A stretch of 64,000 bases of DNA, taken from contig CABUNG010000003.1 of the NCBI GenBank assembly GCA_902492895.1, forward strand, positions 62,001-126,000, read 5' to 3'. The position numbers were made by a program, and so were the translations under genes. The number at the start of each line of letters is the position of its first letter. Position 1 is the first letter of the stretch. Of this stretch, positions 1 to 7,622 are shown piece by piece. The stretch comes from an uncultured Oscillospiraceae bacterium (lineage in GTDB: Bacteria > Bacillota > Clostridia > Oscillospirales > Acutalibacteraceae). The notes beneath the pieces are model-generated. The model searched no databases and had not been told where the DNA came from. It worked only from the letters and a program-made list of their open reading frames with translations.

Positions 1-140
1 AACCGAGCGGCAACGTCGGCGCGCTGACCTGGAACAGCATCGCCAGCCTTTACGGCGATCTGCGCTTCGGATTCGACAAACAGCCGGGTCAGGATCCCGG
101 CTATACCATCCCGGCCGTCACCGCAGAAGCGCAGTCCTAA
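1..140 (+). CDS. C-terminal fragment, peptidoglycan-binding-domain-like protein
   Basis: An open frame enters from the left edge and ends at TAA 138-140, giving 45 visible codons. The segment LTWNSIASLYGDL resembles the last helix of a PG_binding_1 repeat and matches the spacing of KETWNYLVTEY in the next gene, so the two are probably tandem relatives. The tail after it is Gly/Pro/Ala-rich with no further motif. Family knowledge: such modules bind the cell-wall stem peptide or sit beside lytic enzymes. The N-terminus and any catalytic domain lie outside the window, so the role of the whole protein cannot be judged. Confidence 0.55.
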   Translation, partial: PSGNVGALTWNSIASLYGDLRFGFDKQPGQDPGYTIPAVTAEAQS

Positions 141-174
141 CCGTTCAGAACCCATAGAAAGGCAGGAACAGCCT

Positions 175-693
175 ATGGCCTATACAGACGAGGACAGACG
201 CAACCATATCCGGGAGGTGCAGGAATACCTGCGCGCCATTTCCTTCTTTGACAAACGCATACCGCCGATCGGCGTGGACGGCTTCTTCGGTCCGGAAACC
301 GAAGAAGCCGTGGCCGCCTATCAGCGGGCCCGCGGCCTGCGTGAAACCGGCGCGGTCGATAAAGAAACCTGGAACTATCTGGTGACGGAATACCGGATCA
401 TCCAGGATCTGCAGGCACCCGCGCGAAGCATCAGCCCCTTTCCCTCCGTCAGTTATGTCATCCGCCCAGGCGATGAGGGGAACCTGGTGGTCATTCTGCA
501 GGTCGTACTCGACGAGCTGGGAAAACAGTACCCCAACCTGCCGCGCCTCCCCATCACCGGACAATACGACACCCAGACCACCGAAGCGGTGAAGACCTTT
601 CAGAACGTCTCCGGACGGGAACCGACCGGAGAGGTGGCTAAGGCCGACTGGGATAAACTCGCCGATGTGTTCAATGCCCGCACCTCACCGTGA
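175..693 (+). CDS. Tandem peptidoglycan-binding (PG_binding_1) domain protein
   Basis: 172 residues. Two copies of the PG_binding_1 fold are visible: residues about 10-80 (core GVDGFFGPETEEAVAAYQ, ending in TWNYLVTEY) and about 95-165 (core ITGQYDTQTTEAVKTFQ, ending in DWDKLADVF). The G-x-(F/Y)-(D/G)-x-x-T-x-x-A-V-x-x-(Y/F)-Q signature is intact in both. There is no signal peptide, membrane segment or catalytic domain, so it may act inside the cell, in the spore or as an accessory factor. The ATG has an AGGCAGGA-like ribosome site about 10 nt upstream. It lies 34 nt after a similar truncated gene on the same strand, suggesting a tandem pair. Binding to cell wall is inferred from the family. 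Confidence 0.8.
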   Translation: MAYTDEDRRNHIREVQEYLRAISFFDKRIPPIGVDGFFGPETEEAVAAYQRARGLRETGAVDKETWNYLVTEYRIIQDLQAPARSISPFPSVSYVIRPGDEGNLVVILQVVLDELGKQYPNLPRLPITGQYDTQTTEAVKTFQNVSGREPTGEVAKADWDKLADVFNARTSP

Positions 694-792
694 TCCGGAT
701 CCGTTCATGCCGCTTTGCGAAACGGATCTTACCTTTAAAACTTATATTATAGAATAAAAAAGCTCGGACATTTCAAACAGGAGAGTGGTTGC

Positions 793-2334
793 GTGAAAAA
801 AGCCACTTTTATTAAAAACGCCTTCATCCTCACCGCCACCTCCCTGTTGCTGCGGACGATCGGGATATTTTTCCGTATCTATATGTCCAACAAGGTCGGC
901 GCCGAAGGTATGGGCTTATACCAGCTGATTTTCTCCATCTACGTTCTCGGATCGACCTTTGCGACATCCGGCATTTCCACCGCCGTCACCCGCCTGATTG
1001 CGGACGAATTGGTCTGCGGCACCCCCAAATCGGTGCGGCACATTCTGCACCGCGCCATCGCGCTCAGCCTGATTATCGGCATCGCCTCCACGCTCTTGAT
1101 CTTCTTCGGCGCGGATATGATCAGTGCCTATTGGATCAAGGATATGCGGGCGGTGCCGGCCCTGAAGATTCTCTGTTTCAGTCTGCCCTCCATGGGCGTT
1201 TCCTCCTGTCTGCGCGGGTATTTCATCGCCCGCCGCAAGGTCGGCAGCCCCTCGAGGGCACAAATTCTCGAGCAGGCCGTCCGCATCGCGGTGGTCATGC
1301 TTCTCATCGACCGCTTCGCCGCCATGGGCATCTCCTATGCCTGCATGGCCGTCATGATCGGTGATACGATCGCGGAATTTGCTTCCTGCGGGCATATGGC
1401 CCTCGGGTATTTCCTGGACCGGAAGAAGCTGAAAAGCGAGACGTTTGCCACCCCCGTCAAGAAGCCTTCTTATCCGGTCGTCCGGCGGATCCTGTCCATT
1501 TCCGCCCCGATCACGGCCGGGCGTTACCTCAATTCGGTCCTGCGGACGATCGAGAACATCCTCGTCCCCAACTGTCTGGCCAAATATACGGCGTCCAAGG
1601 AAACCGGGCTGGCGCAGTTCGGCATGCTCAAGGGCATGGCGATGCCGCTCATCTTTTTTCCCGCCTCGTTCCTCAACGCCCTCTCGACCCTCCTGGTGCC
1701 CGAAATCTCCTCCGCTGCGGCGCTGGGGCATAAAGGAACAGTGAACCGGGCGGTCAAACACACCCTGCACATCACGCTGCTCGCCTCCATTCTCATCAGC
1801 GGCGTGTTCGCCGTATTCGCCAAAGAATTCGGCGTGATTCTGTACGGCAGCGAAGAAGTGGGCTTTTATCTGCAGGTGCTGGCTCCCCTGACCCCGATTA
1901 TGTACCTGGAAAGCGTTGTGGACGGCATTCTGAAGGGTCTGAATCAGCAGGTCAGTTCCTTGAAATACAGCGTCGCCGATTCTGCCCTGCGCATTGTTCT
2001 CATCTTTTTCCTCGTACCCATGCGTGGCATGGAAGGCTTCCTGTTCATCATGGTCCTCAGCAACATCTTCACCTCCTTTCTCAATATCCACCGCCTCCTG
2101 TCCGTCACCGGGGTCAAACTCGTGTGGGGTCAGTGGATTCTCAAACCTCTCCTCGCGATTTCGACGGCCGGGGCGCTCGCTCTGCTGCTCGGCCGGTTTT
2201 TGCCGCTCGCGCAAATCCCCATGCTCGTGTGGCTGATCGTCGGCGTAGCCTGTCTGTGCGTGGTATACGGGATTCTTCTCCCCCTGCTCGGCTGTATCAC
2301 GCGGGAGGACCTGCATCGCACCGTCAGCCGCTGA
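793..2334 (+). CDS. SpoVB/MVF-like polysaccharide or lipid-linked precursor flippase
   Basis: 513 residues with about 14 hydrophobic segments across the length, the usual size and layout of the MOP superfamily (MATE/SpoVB/MurJ/Wzx). The N-terminus (FIKNAFILTATSLLLRTIG...FFRIYMSNKVGAEGMGLYQ) is typical of stage V sporulation protein B and related oligosaccharide flippases, with conserved arginines in the first helix. Members move lipid-linked cell-wall or capsule precursors across the membrane. SpoVB is needed for spore cortex. The start is GTG 793 with AGGAG at 779-783. An intrinsic terminator follows. Which flippase subtype (SpoVB, MurJ-like or capsule) cannot be settled from sequence alone. 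Confidence 0.85.
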   Translation: MKKATFIKNAFILTATSLLLRTIGIFFRIYMSNKVGAEGMGLYQLIFSIYVLGSTFATSGISTAVTRLIADELVCGTPKSVRHILHRAIALSLIIGIASTLLIFFGADMISAYWIKDMRAVPALKILCFSLPSMGVSSCLRGYFIARRKVGSPSRAQILEQAVRIAVVMLLIDRFAAMGISYACMAVMIGDTIAEFASCGHMALGYFLDRKKLKSETFATPVKKPSYPVVRRILSISAPITAGRYLNSVLRTIENILVPNCLAKYTASKETGLAQFGMLKGMAMPLIFFPASFLNALSTLLVPEISSAAALGHKGTVNRAVKHTLHITLLASILISGVFAVFAKEFGVILYGSEEVGFYLQVLAPLTPIMYLESVVDGILKGLNQQVSSLKYSVADSALRIVLIFFLVPMRGMEGFLFIMVLSNIFTSFLNIHRLLSVTGVKLVWGQWILKPLLAISTAGALALLLGRFLPLAQIPMLVWLIVGVACLCVVYGILLPLLGCITREDLHRTVSR

Positions 2335-2348
2335 TGGATAACGGCGTG

Positions 2349-2391
2349 AAGCTCCCGATTCGGACAACGGTTGTCCAAACCGGGAGCTTTT
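2349..2391 (+). terminator. Rho-independent terminator after flippase gene
   Basis: The arms AAGCTCCCG (2349-2357) and CGGGAGCTT (2381-2389) pair perfectly, with an inner GGACAA/TTGTCC pairing, and the hairpin ends in a short T run. Confidence 0.85.
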
Positions 2392-2703
2392 CCTATGTTT
2401 TCCAAATATGTCTTGATTTTCCGAATAAAATATCTTATACTAAATTACAATATAAATTTATGGTAACATTTTTTTATTAAGCACCTTCCGACCGGAACCC
2501 TATTACGATTTAAGGCAGCTTTTATAATTTGCCTGAAATATACACCGCAAATCGTCAAAATAATCCAGTGTGATTTTAGAATATAATGTGTATATGTTCC
2601 AAAAAGTCTTTATTGAACAAGAATATATCTGTATATCATCAGTGTTTTCAAGCTGATATACGAACAAGAGATGAAATGCATTTCACAGAAGCGAGGTGAT
2701 CCT
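2392..2703 (+). promoter_or_regulatory. AT-rich leader of the sigma-factor gene; no gene seen
   Basis: About 310 nt, markedly AT-rich compared with the flanks. A TATAAT at 2582-2587 is the best -10 candidate, but no good -35 lies 16-18 nt upstream, so it may need an activator or an alternative sigma factor. GAGGTGAT at 2693-2700 is the ribosome binding site of the next gene. No coding potential or RNA fold was recognised. Confidence 0.35.
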
Positions 2704-3261
2704 ATGGAACAAGGCCCCATGGAAGATGCCTATCTCCGATTTCTTTCCGGAGAAATGGATGCGTCCGATCAGATTATGAATGAGTATCAGACTCCTCTCA
2801 TTCGGTTCATCGCGCGGTATGTCGGCAGCGCATCGGTTGCGGAAGATTTGGCAGAAGACGTTTTCGTGGAAATTCTCCTGCATCGGGAACGATACAATTT
2901 CAAAGTAAAATTGAAGACGTATTTATTCACGATCGCACGCAACAGAGCGATTGACTACATTCGAAAAAATAAACGAATCGTGCCGTATGAAGTGGACGAG
3001 GATCTGCTTTCCAGCGCGGAACTGATGGCATCACCGGAAGATCACATTCTGGCGCGGGAACAGAAAGAACGGATCCTGGAAATGATCCGCAGCGTTAAAG
3101 ACGATCAGGGAACGGTCTTATACTTGACGTTGGTGGAAGGGCTGTCCAATGAGGAAGCCGCCCGGATCATGAAAAAGTCAAAGAAACAGATCGAAAATTT
3201 GGTATTTCAGGGTAAACGAAAGCTACGCCAGATGATTGAGAAAGAAGGTATACTCACATGA
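2704..3261 (+). CDS. ECF-type RNA polymerase sigma-70 family factor
   Basis: 185 residues from ATG 2704, chosen because GAGGTGAT sits 4 nt upstream. An in-frame ATG at 2671 lacks such a site. Sigma region 2 spans about residues 18-85 (LIRFIARYVGSASVAEDLAEDVFVEIL and YLFTIARNRAIDYIRK), and region 4 about 125-180 (VLYLTLVEGLSNEEAARIM followed by IENLVFQGKRKLRQM). There is no region 3, as expected for group 4 (ECF) factors. The stop overlaps the next gene by 4 nt (ATGA), so the pair is translationally coupled, a usual sigma/anti-sigma arrangement. It probably directs RNA polymerase to a small regulon that may include the protease gene downstream. Base composition is lower in GC than the flanking genes. 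Confidence 0.88.
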   Translation: MEQGPMEDAYLRFLSGEMDASDQIMNEYQTPLIRFIARYVGSASVAEDLAEDVFVEILLHRERYNFKVKLKTYLFTIARNRAIDYIRKNKRIVPYEVDEDLLSSAELMASPEDHILAREQKERILEMIRSVKDDQGTVLYLTLVEGLSNEEAARIMKKSKKQIENLVFQGKRKLRQMIEKEGILT

Positions 3262-4367
3262 AAACATCCCAACAATTCTGTGAGAGTGTTTATCATAAAT
3301 ACGCCTTGGAACTGGAGAGGAGGCACGAAAAGCAGCACGTCCGTCTCCTGCTCGTGCAGCGCTCCGCCGCCGCTGCGGCTGTTGTCACGGTTGCCGTCGG
3401 TACTTCCGTGTTTGTGTTCAGGCCGAAAGACGGCAAACTGCCGGTGGGTCCGGGCACTTCCATTTCCGATTCTACAAATCCGGTGAAACAGACCGTGATT
3501 TCGGCGCAAACCATGGGCTTGATCGTGGATACGGCTCCTTTCTTTTTGGATGTTCCCCCGGCCGGCCAGGTTCAGTACAGCAGCACCTTGAATGCCGCAT
3601 TCGCGGCCGAAACAGACGATGCGGCACTCTTCCGCCTCGCGCTCACCTTCCACGGCAGTGAAGCGGAAGTCCGCGCGACACGCGAAGCGCTGGAGGCCAA
3701 GGGCCTGCCTGTGGAAGATGCCTGTTTTGATATTATGGAGAACTGCGTCGTCACCGTCAGCCGGGATGAGATCTCTGAGTTGGCCAATGACGCCATCGGT
3801 ACACGCGCCCGCTTGGCTCCGGCGGCGAGACCGGAGGGCTATGACCGCCGTTTGGGCGATCTCGCCGCCAGTTGGCTGGATACGGCTGAAGAAACGGATT
3901 CTATCCGCGTCCTCATTTACACCGCCTGGAACAGCAAGGCGGATGTTCCGAACGCTGATCTCTTCCTCGAAGACGATCTGGTTGCTCTCGTCGGCGATCG
4001 CGTTCCGCTGCCCAAACCCGAAATCTCCGCCTCTTCTCCCGATTTTTTGGCCAAAATGCAGCAGTGGCTGCAAAACAACGAGGCCATTGAAAACCTTGGG
4101 AACTCTTATCTGACTCAACAGCTCGACGCGCTGAGCACTCGAATCGGCATAACCGATAAAATCGGTCAGACTGCTATGTTTGGTATTCCGGGCGGTGATT
4201 CGGATGATGCGCTGCTCAATGAAGATACCTTTACCTGGGAAGGGAATCTATATACCATTGCGACCATCGAAGCGGCCGTCACCAAAGCGCAGCTGCAGCA
4301 GCTGGCTCAGGACAATGGAGTTCGGTATATTCAAGTGATTTTTGATGACGGCTACGTCTTGCTTTAA
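3258..4367 (+). CDS. Single-pass membrane protein, candidate anti-sigma factor
   Basis: 369 residues. A short cytoplasmic N-terminus (1-35, rich in Arg, His and Glu) is followed by one membrane helix at about 36-54 (SAAAAAVVTVAVGTSVFVF) and a large extracytoplasmic part with no recognised family. The 4-nt ATGA overlap with the sigma gene and the topology (short inside, long outside) are what is seen. An anti-sigma role is inferred from that arrangement. The N-terminal part has no HxxxCxxC zinc motif, so it is not a classical ZAS-type anti-sigma factor. No protease site or lipobox is evident. The outer domain could be a sensor for an envelope signal. Confidence 0.6.
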   Translation: MKTSQQFCESVYHKYALELERRHEKQHVRLLLVQRSAAAAAVVTVAVGTSVFVFRPKDGKLPVGPGTSISDSTNPVKQTVISAQTMGLIVDTAPFFLDVPPAGQVQYSSTLNAAFAAETDDAALFRLALTFHGSEAEVRATREALEAKGLPVEDACFDIMENCVVTVSRDEISELANDAIGTRARLAPAARPEGYDRRLGDLAASWLDTAEETDSIRVLIYTAWNSKADVPNADLFLEDDLVALVGDRVPLPKPEISASSPDFLAKMQQWLQNNEAIENLGNSYLTQQLDALSTRIGITDKIGQTAMFGIPGGDSDDALLNEDTFTWEGNLYTIATIEAAVTKAQLQQLAQDNGVRYIQVIFDDGYVLL

Positions 4368-4394
4368 AATGCGTCTAGGATACTCGATAGCCAT

Positions 4395-4420
4395 AAGCCG
4401 GTACGGAAACGTGCCGGCTT
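4395..4420. terminator. GAAA-loop hairpin after the candidate anti-sigma gene
   Basis: AAGCCGGTACG (4395-4405) pairs with CGTGCCGGCTT (4410-4420) around a GAAA tetraloop, an 11-bp stem with one GT pair. No T run follows on the plus strand, so it is a weak terminator at best and could be a mRNA 3' stabiliser. Confidence 0.45.
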
Positions 4421-4447
4421 GTGGCGTATCTTGTATTTCTATATAAA
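4419..4447 (+). promoter_or_regulatory. Candidate promoter of the subtilase gene
   Basis: TTGTGG (4419-4424) and TATAAA (4442-4447) are separated by 17 nt. A strong AAAGGAGG follows at 4454-4461, leading into a two-codon ORF (ATG CTA TAG at 4470-4478) rather than the protease start. Confidence 0.4.
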
Positions 4448-4528
4448 CCATGCAAAGGAGGCCGGCTTTATGCTATAGCGCAGAGGAATTGGGATTTGGG
4501 GAAAAAAGAAAGGGGACTTGTAAAGAAA

Positions 4529-6457
4529 ATGAAATGGATGAAAAGTTGGACCAAACGCGCGCGAAACGGACTATGTATCGGTATTTTAACGGTATTTTTG
4601 TTCCAATTTGCAGCTCTCGCACAGGACACGGGAACAGAAGCAAATAACTCGGCGAAAATTTCCCCCCTGCTGCTGGAAGCATTTCAGCAGTCCGTTCCTC
4701 AGGCCCGCAGTATGGCAAACCGCGCGGCCAGCGCCTCCAGTACGGTGAAAGTGCCCGCTGCTATATGGCTGGAAGATGTGGACTTTACTCCGGCTAAAGC
4801 GGCGGCAGCGCAGAGCTCCGGCCTGCTGGACGCGGCGGTCCTCTCGACGCCTCTGACGAATGTTCAGGCGTCCGCATCCATGCCGGCGGCGGATACCGAG
4901 CCGTCCGATGATGAGGACGACACGGTCCAAACATACCTAGAGGCTAAGCGTCTTGAAGCGCGCACCTTGTATGCCGCACAGAACGAGGCCTACGCGGCGG
5001 CCCATTTTGCGGAAGAGGATATCCTCTATGTCAGCCAATATTCCCCTCTCATCCTGGCCAATGTGTCTCAGAGCGAAGCTTACAGCCTGGCCGGATACAA
5101 TGAAGTCACCTATCTCGATCTCTACAAGGACGGCGCCACGCTGATCGACGAAGCTGAATCGTCGCAGCCGGCCCCGGAGGATTCCATTGATGCGCCGATC
5201 GAAGAAACCGCCGAGTCCTCCAACGCGGATCTGAACAGCGCGGCGGCGACCGCGTCGTCCACTCTGGGGCTGGATAACGGCGTTCTCTGCCTGCATGCCG
5301 ATTACGTCCGCGATACCAAAAACTATAAAGGCGGCGGTATCAAGGTCGGAATCCTGGACGGCCATCTTTCCGATACGGTCGGGCTGCCCTCCTCCGTCAC
5401 GGTAAAATCCGGCGGCATCTCCAATTCGGAAGAATGTATGCACGCCAAGAAAGTGGCCAAGATCATCATGACCATGGCGCCGAATTCCACCTATTACGCC
5501 GCCTATGCGGGAAGCTATATCCCCAATACCGAATGGCTGCTGTCGCAGGGCGTCAACGTTATCAACATCAGCGCCGGACTCGGCAGTTATGGATACAGCA
5601 ACTATAGTTTCGTTTCCAAGTGGCTCGATCACATCGCCTTCAACCACGATGTCCATGTTGTTTGCTCGGCCGGCAACTATGGGTACACCGGTGTTGTTTC
5701 CTCGTCCATGGCTTATAACGTCATTACAGTCGGGGCGTACGATTCTCACGGCACCACCAATGCCTCCCAGTACACCGTACCCGACTGGTCTTCTTACATT
5801 CCCAATCGCCCCACAGGCGTCGCCTTCAAACCCGACGTTGTGGCCCCCGGCGTAAATATCAGCATGTATATCGGCAATACGTACACCAATTCGGAGGGCA
5901 CCAGTTACGCCGCTCCTTTTGTGACCGGCACGGTCGTCTATATGTGTCAGGCCAATTCCACCTTGAAAATCCGGCAAGATGCACTGAAGGCTGCACTGCT
6001 GACTGCGTGTAATGAAAACGATTTTTGTCCGACAGAAGAGGGCTACCGTTACTGGGGTGCCGGCAATGTGAACGCCAAAACGGCGTATATCGTCGCGAGA
6101 GACCACCAGATTCAGTACAATTACACCTACAGCGGCAAAACGAATTACACGTATTATATTACTACCTCTGCCGCTTCAAGCTATGAGTGGGTGACCCTGG
6201 CCTTCCTGAATTATTCCAAGTTCTCCTCCAGCGATCATACCGGGACGCCGGCCACCAACGAGAACTGGCCGCCCGATTTGGACTTGCGGGTCTATAATAA
6301 CTCCACGAATGTCGAGGTCGGAGTCAGCAAAGAGTTAGATGGCCGCAACGTCGAGAGAGTCGGCTTCCCGACCAATGGGGCCAACACTTTCCGCATCGAA
6401 ATAAATCAGTGCAGTCAACTTACTACCAATTGCTATTTTGGTGTTGCCTGGTACTGA
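4529..6457 (+). CDS. Secreted subtilisin-like (S8) serine protease
   Basis: 642 residues from ATG 4529. This start puts a typical signal peptide at the N-terminus (MKWMKSWTKRARNG, hydrophobic GILTVFLFQFAALAQ), and AGGGGA lies 13 nt upstream. A long Ala/Ser/Asp-rich segment (about 25-255) probably acts as a propeptide. The catalytic triad is visible: Asp277 (VGILDGH), His305 (CMHAKKVA) and Ser459 (GTSYAAP), with oxyanion Asn383 (SAGNYG). The His motif is HA rather than the usual HG. The C-terminal part (about 530-642) is a beta-rich extension like a P/pre-peptidase domain. It should act outside the cell. It follows the sigma/anti-sigma pair on the same strand, with its own candidate promoter and a strong terminator. 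Confidence 0.88.
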   Translation: MKWMKSWTKRARNGLCIGILTVFLFQFAALAQDTGTEANNSAKISPLLLEAFQQSVPQARSMANRAASASSTVKVPAAIWLEDVDFTPAKAAAAQSSGLLDAAVLSTPLTNVQASASMPAADTEPSDDEDDTVQTYLEAKRLEARTLYAAQNEAYAAAHFAEEDILYVSQYSPLILANVSQSEAYSLAGYNEVTYLDLYKDGATLIDEAESSQPAPEDSIDAPIEETAESSNADLNSAAATASSTLGLDNGVLCLHADYVRDTKNYKGGGIKVGILDGHLSDTVGLPSSVTVKSGGISNSEECMHAKKVAKIIMTMAPNSTYYAAYAGSYIPNTEWLLSQGVNVINISAGLGSYGYSNYSFVSKWLDHIAFNHDVHVVCSAGNYGYTGVVSSSMAYNVITVGAYDSHGTTNASQYTVPDWSSYIPNRPTGVAFKPDVVAPGVNISMYIGNTYTNSEGTSYAAPFVTGTVVYMCQANSTLKIRQDALKAALLTACNENDFCPTEEGYRYWGAGNVNAKTAYIVARDHQIQYNYTYSGKTNYTYYITTSAASSYEWVTLAFLNYSKFSSSDHTGTPATNENWPPDLDLRVYNNSTNVEVGVSKELDGRNVERVGFPTNGANTFRIEINQCSQLTTNCYFGVAWY

Positions 6458-6470
6458 TCTCTTGTTTCCG

Positions 6471-6503
6471 AAAAGCAGCCGCTGGCAAGCGGCTGCTTTT
6501 TTC
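6471..6503 (+). terminator. Rho-independent terminator after subtilase gene
   Basis: AAAAGCAGCCGCT and AGCGGCTGCTTTT form a near-perfect stem around GGCA, followed by TT. It is strong and ends the protease transcript. Confidence 0.9.
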
Positions 6504-6652
6504 GTCTATTTGTTTGCGTGTTTTCACAATAATGCATCGTAATTTTCAGTTATTTGTCCAAAGTTGTGAAATTTTTCCCTTTTTCTTAAAGATTTGTCAG
6601 TGCTTTTTCGACATGAAACGAATAAAAAGCGGAATGTAAAAACATTCCTGGG

Positions 6653-6874
6653 TTCGGGAACAGGTTATGGAGATGTTTCCGTAGGGAGATAACAAATAAA
6701 GGGCCACTCCCATGGGGCTCGGCAAACGGAAACGGCAAGAGGTTTGCAGTTTGTTATCACATATTCATTTAAGGTGCGGCTTAAATGAATGCTTTCCCCA
6801 GAAACGGAAAACCACGGTGGCAGATTCCATGTCGGCGGATGAAGTACTGAATCTCCATAACCTGTTTGCCTGAA
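6653..6874 (+). ncRNA. Highly structured noncoding RNA, about 220 nt, family unassigned
   Basis: The interval between two genes is folded rather than coding. The closing helix P1 is 6659-6674 with 6851-6866 (16 perfect pairs), extended by 6653-6658 with 6869-6874 across a 2-nt bulge. Inside are P2 6688-6696/6750-6758 (9 bp), P3 6722-6727/6742-6747 (6 bp) and P4 6763-6773/6780-6790 (11 bp, 6-nt loop). GTTTCCG at 6675-6681 can pair with CGGAAAC at 6727-6733 in the P3 loop (a 7-bp pseudoknot), and TGGGG 6713-6717 with CCCCA 6796-6800. A terminator-like hairpin follows at 6870-6901. Size and architecture invite comparison with raiA RNA and 6S RNA, but I cannot confirm either family. The orientation is inferred from the terminator and neighbouring genes. 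Confidence 0.78.
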
Positions 6875-6901
6875 CGCGTCCGTGTTTGCGTTCGGATTTT
6901 C
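6870..6901 (+). terminator. Terminator-like hairpin at the 3' side of the structured RNA
   Basis: CTGAACGC (6870-6877) pairs with GCGTTCGG (6888-6895), then ATTTTC. It shares bases with the outer end of P1, so the two helices would compete. Confidence 0.5.
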
Positions 6902-6944
6902 ACTGCCGTAAAATAACTTGCGCTTAATAAAAGGAGGATGTGAC

Positions 6945-7586
6945 ATGATCACAGAACAGACGCTTCGCATCGATTCATTGGATATACCTGCGCCTATTGT
7001 ATTGGAAAAGGCCAGAACAAATGAACCGGATTTGAAGACCGCTGTACAGACTGTCAAACGTTCTCCCGGCCGATCTGCAAAAATCCGCCATTGCATCGAT
7101 CCTTCTTTGGCGGCCGCTCTGAGCGAGATAGGCCCCTATGACACGAAAGTCGTCCGTGTCTGCACCGTGCTTGACAACACGACGAGCTGGGCTTCGAATC
7201 GCGAACTGTATCGTGAAATTGAACTCGTTACCTTGCTGGACGGTTACGATCTTCCCGAGGGAGAGGATTTCGTCCCATTGGCTACTCATCATTGGGAAAA
7301 TCCCATGTCTCATACCGAGTGGCAGCATATGTATGAAACATCGTTTCCGATTTATGCGAGAGTCGGCGAATATATCGGGCTGGATCTGGATACCTTATGC
7401 AAACGCCATCGCATCGCGGGCGAACGGCATTATATCTTGAGACTGCCGCAGACCAAAAACCAAAGCTGGAAGGTTAGTCTCGGCATCACGGCCTACATCG
7501 AGGCGGAACTGAGCAAACAGCAAATCCATCGTATTGCGATGGATAAACGGGTCCGGATTATCCAGGGGCTCGACTCATACGAATAA
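6945..7586 (+). CDS. Unrecognised 213-residue soluble protein
   Basis: The start is ATG 6945 because AAGGAGG lies at 6931-6937 with 7-nt spacing. An upstream in-frame TTG at 6918 has no site. No family is recognised. The protein has no signal peptide or membrane segment. A charged N-terminal 50 residues precede a mixed alpha/beta region with many aromatic residues (WASNRELYREIELV, THHWENPMSHTEWQHMYET) and a C-terminal basic stretch (KRVRIIQG). Codon use and base composition match the lower-GC accessory block. It directly follows the structured RNA and ends in a bidirectional terminator shared with rnr, so it is a monocistronic unit or is transcribed with the RNA. No function is proposed. Confidence 0.75.
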   Translation: MITEQTLRIDSLDIPAPIVLEKARTNEPDLKTAVQTVKRSPGRSAKIRHCIDPSLAAALSEIGPYDTKVVRVCTVLDNTTSWASNRELYREIELVTLLDGYDLPEGEDFVPLATHHWENPMSHTEWQHMYETSFPIYARVGEYIGLDLDTLCKRHRIAGERHYILRLPQTKNQSWKVSLGITAYIEAELSKQQIHRIAMDKRVRIIQGLDSYE

Positions 7587-7622
7587 AAAACGCCCCTGCG
7601 TACTGCGCAGGGGCGTTTTTTT
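7585..7622. terminator. Bidirectional terminator between convergent genes
   Basis: CGCCCCTGCG (7591-7600) and CGCAGGGGCG (7606-7615) form a 10-bp stem with an A run on the left and a T run on the right, so it can stop transcription from both the plus-strand gene and rnr. Confidence 0.92.

Noticed and set aside
6653..6874. Minus-strand open frame across the structured RNA
   Set aside because: No ribosome site or homology; the inverted repeats explain the sequence better as RNA structure.
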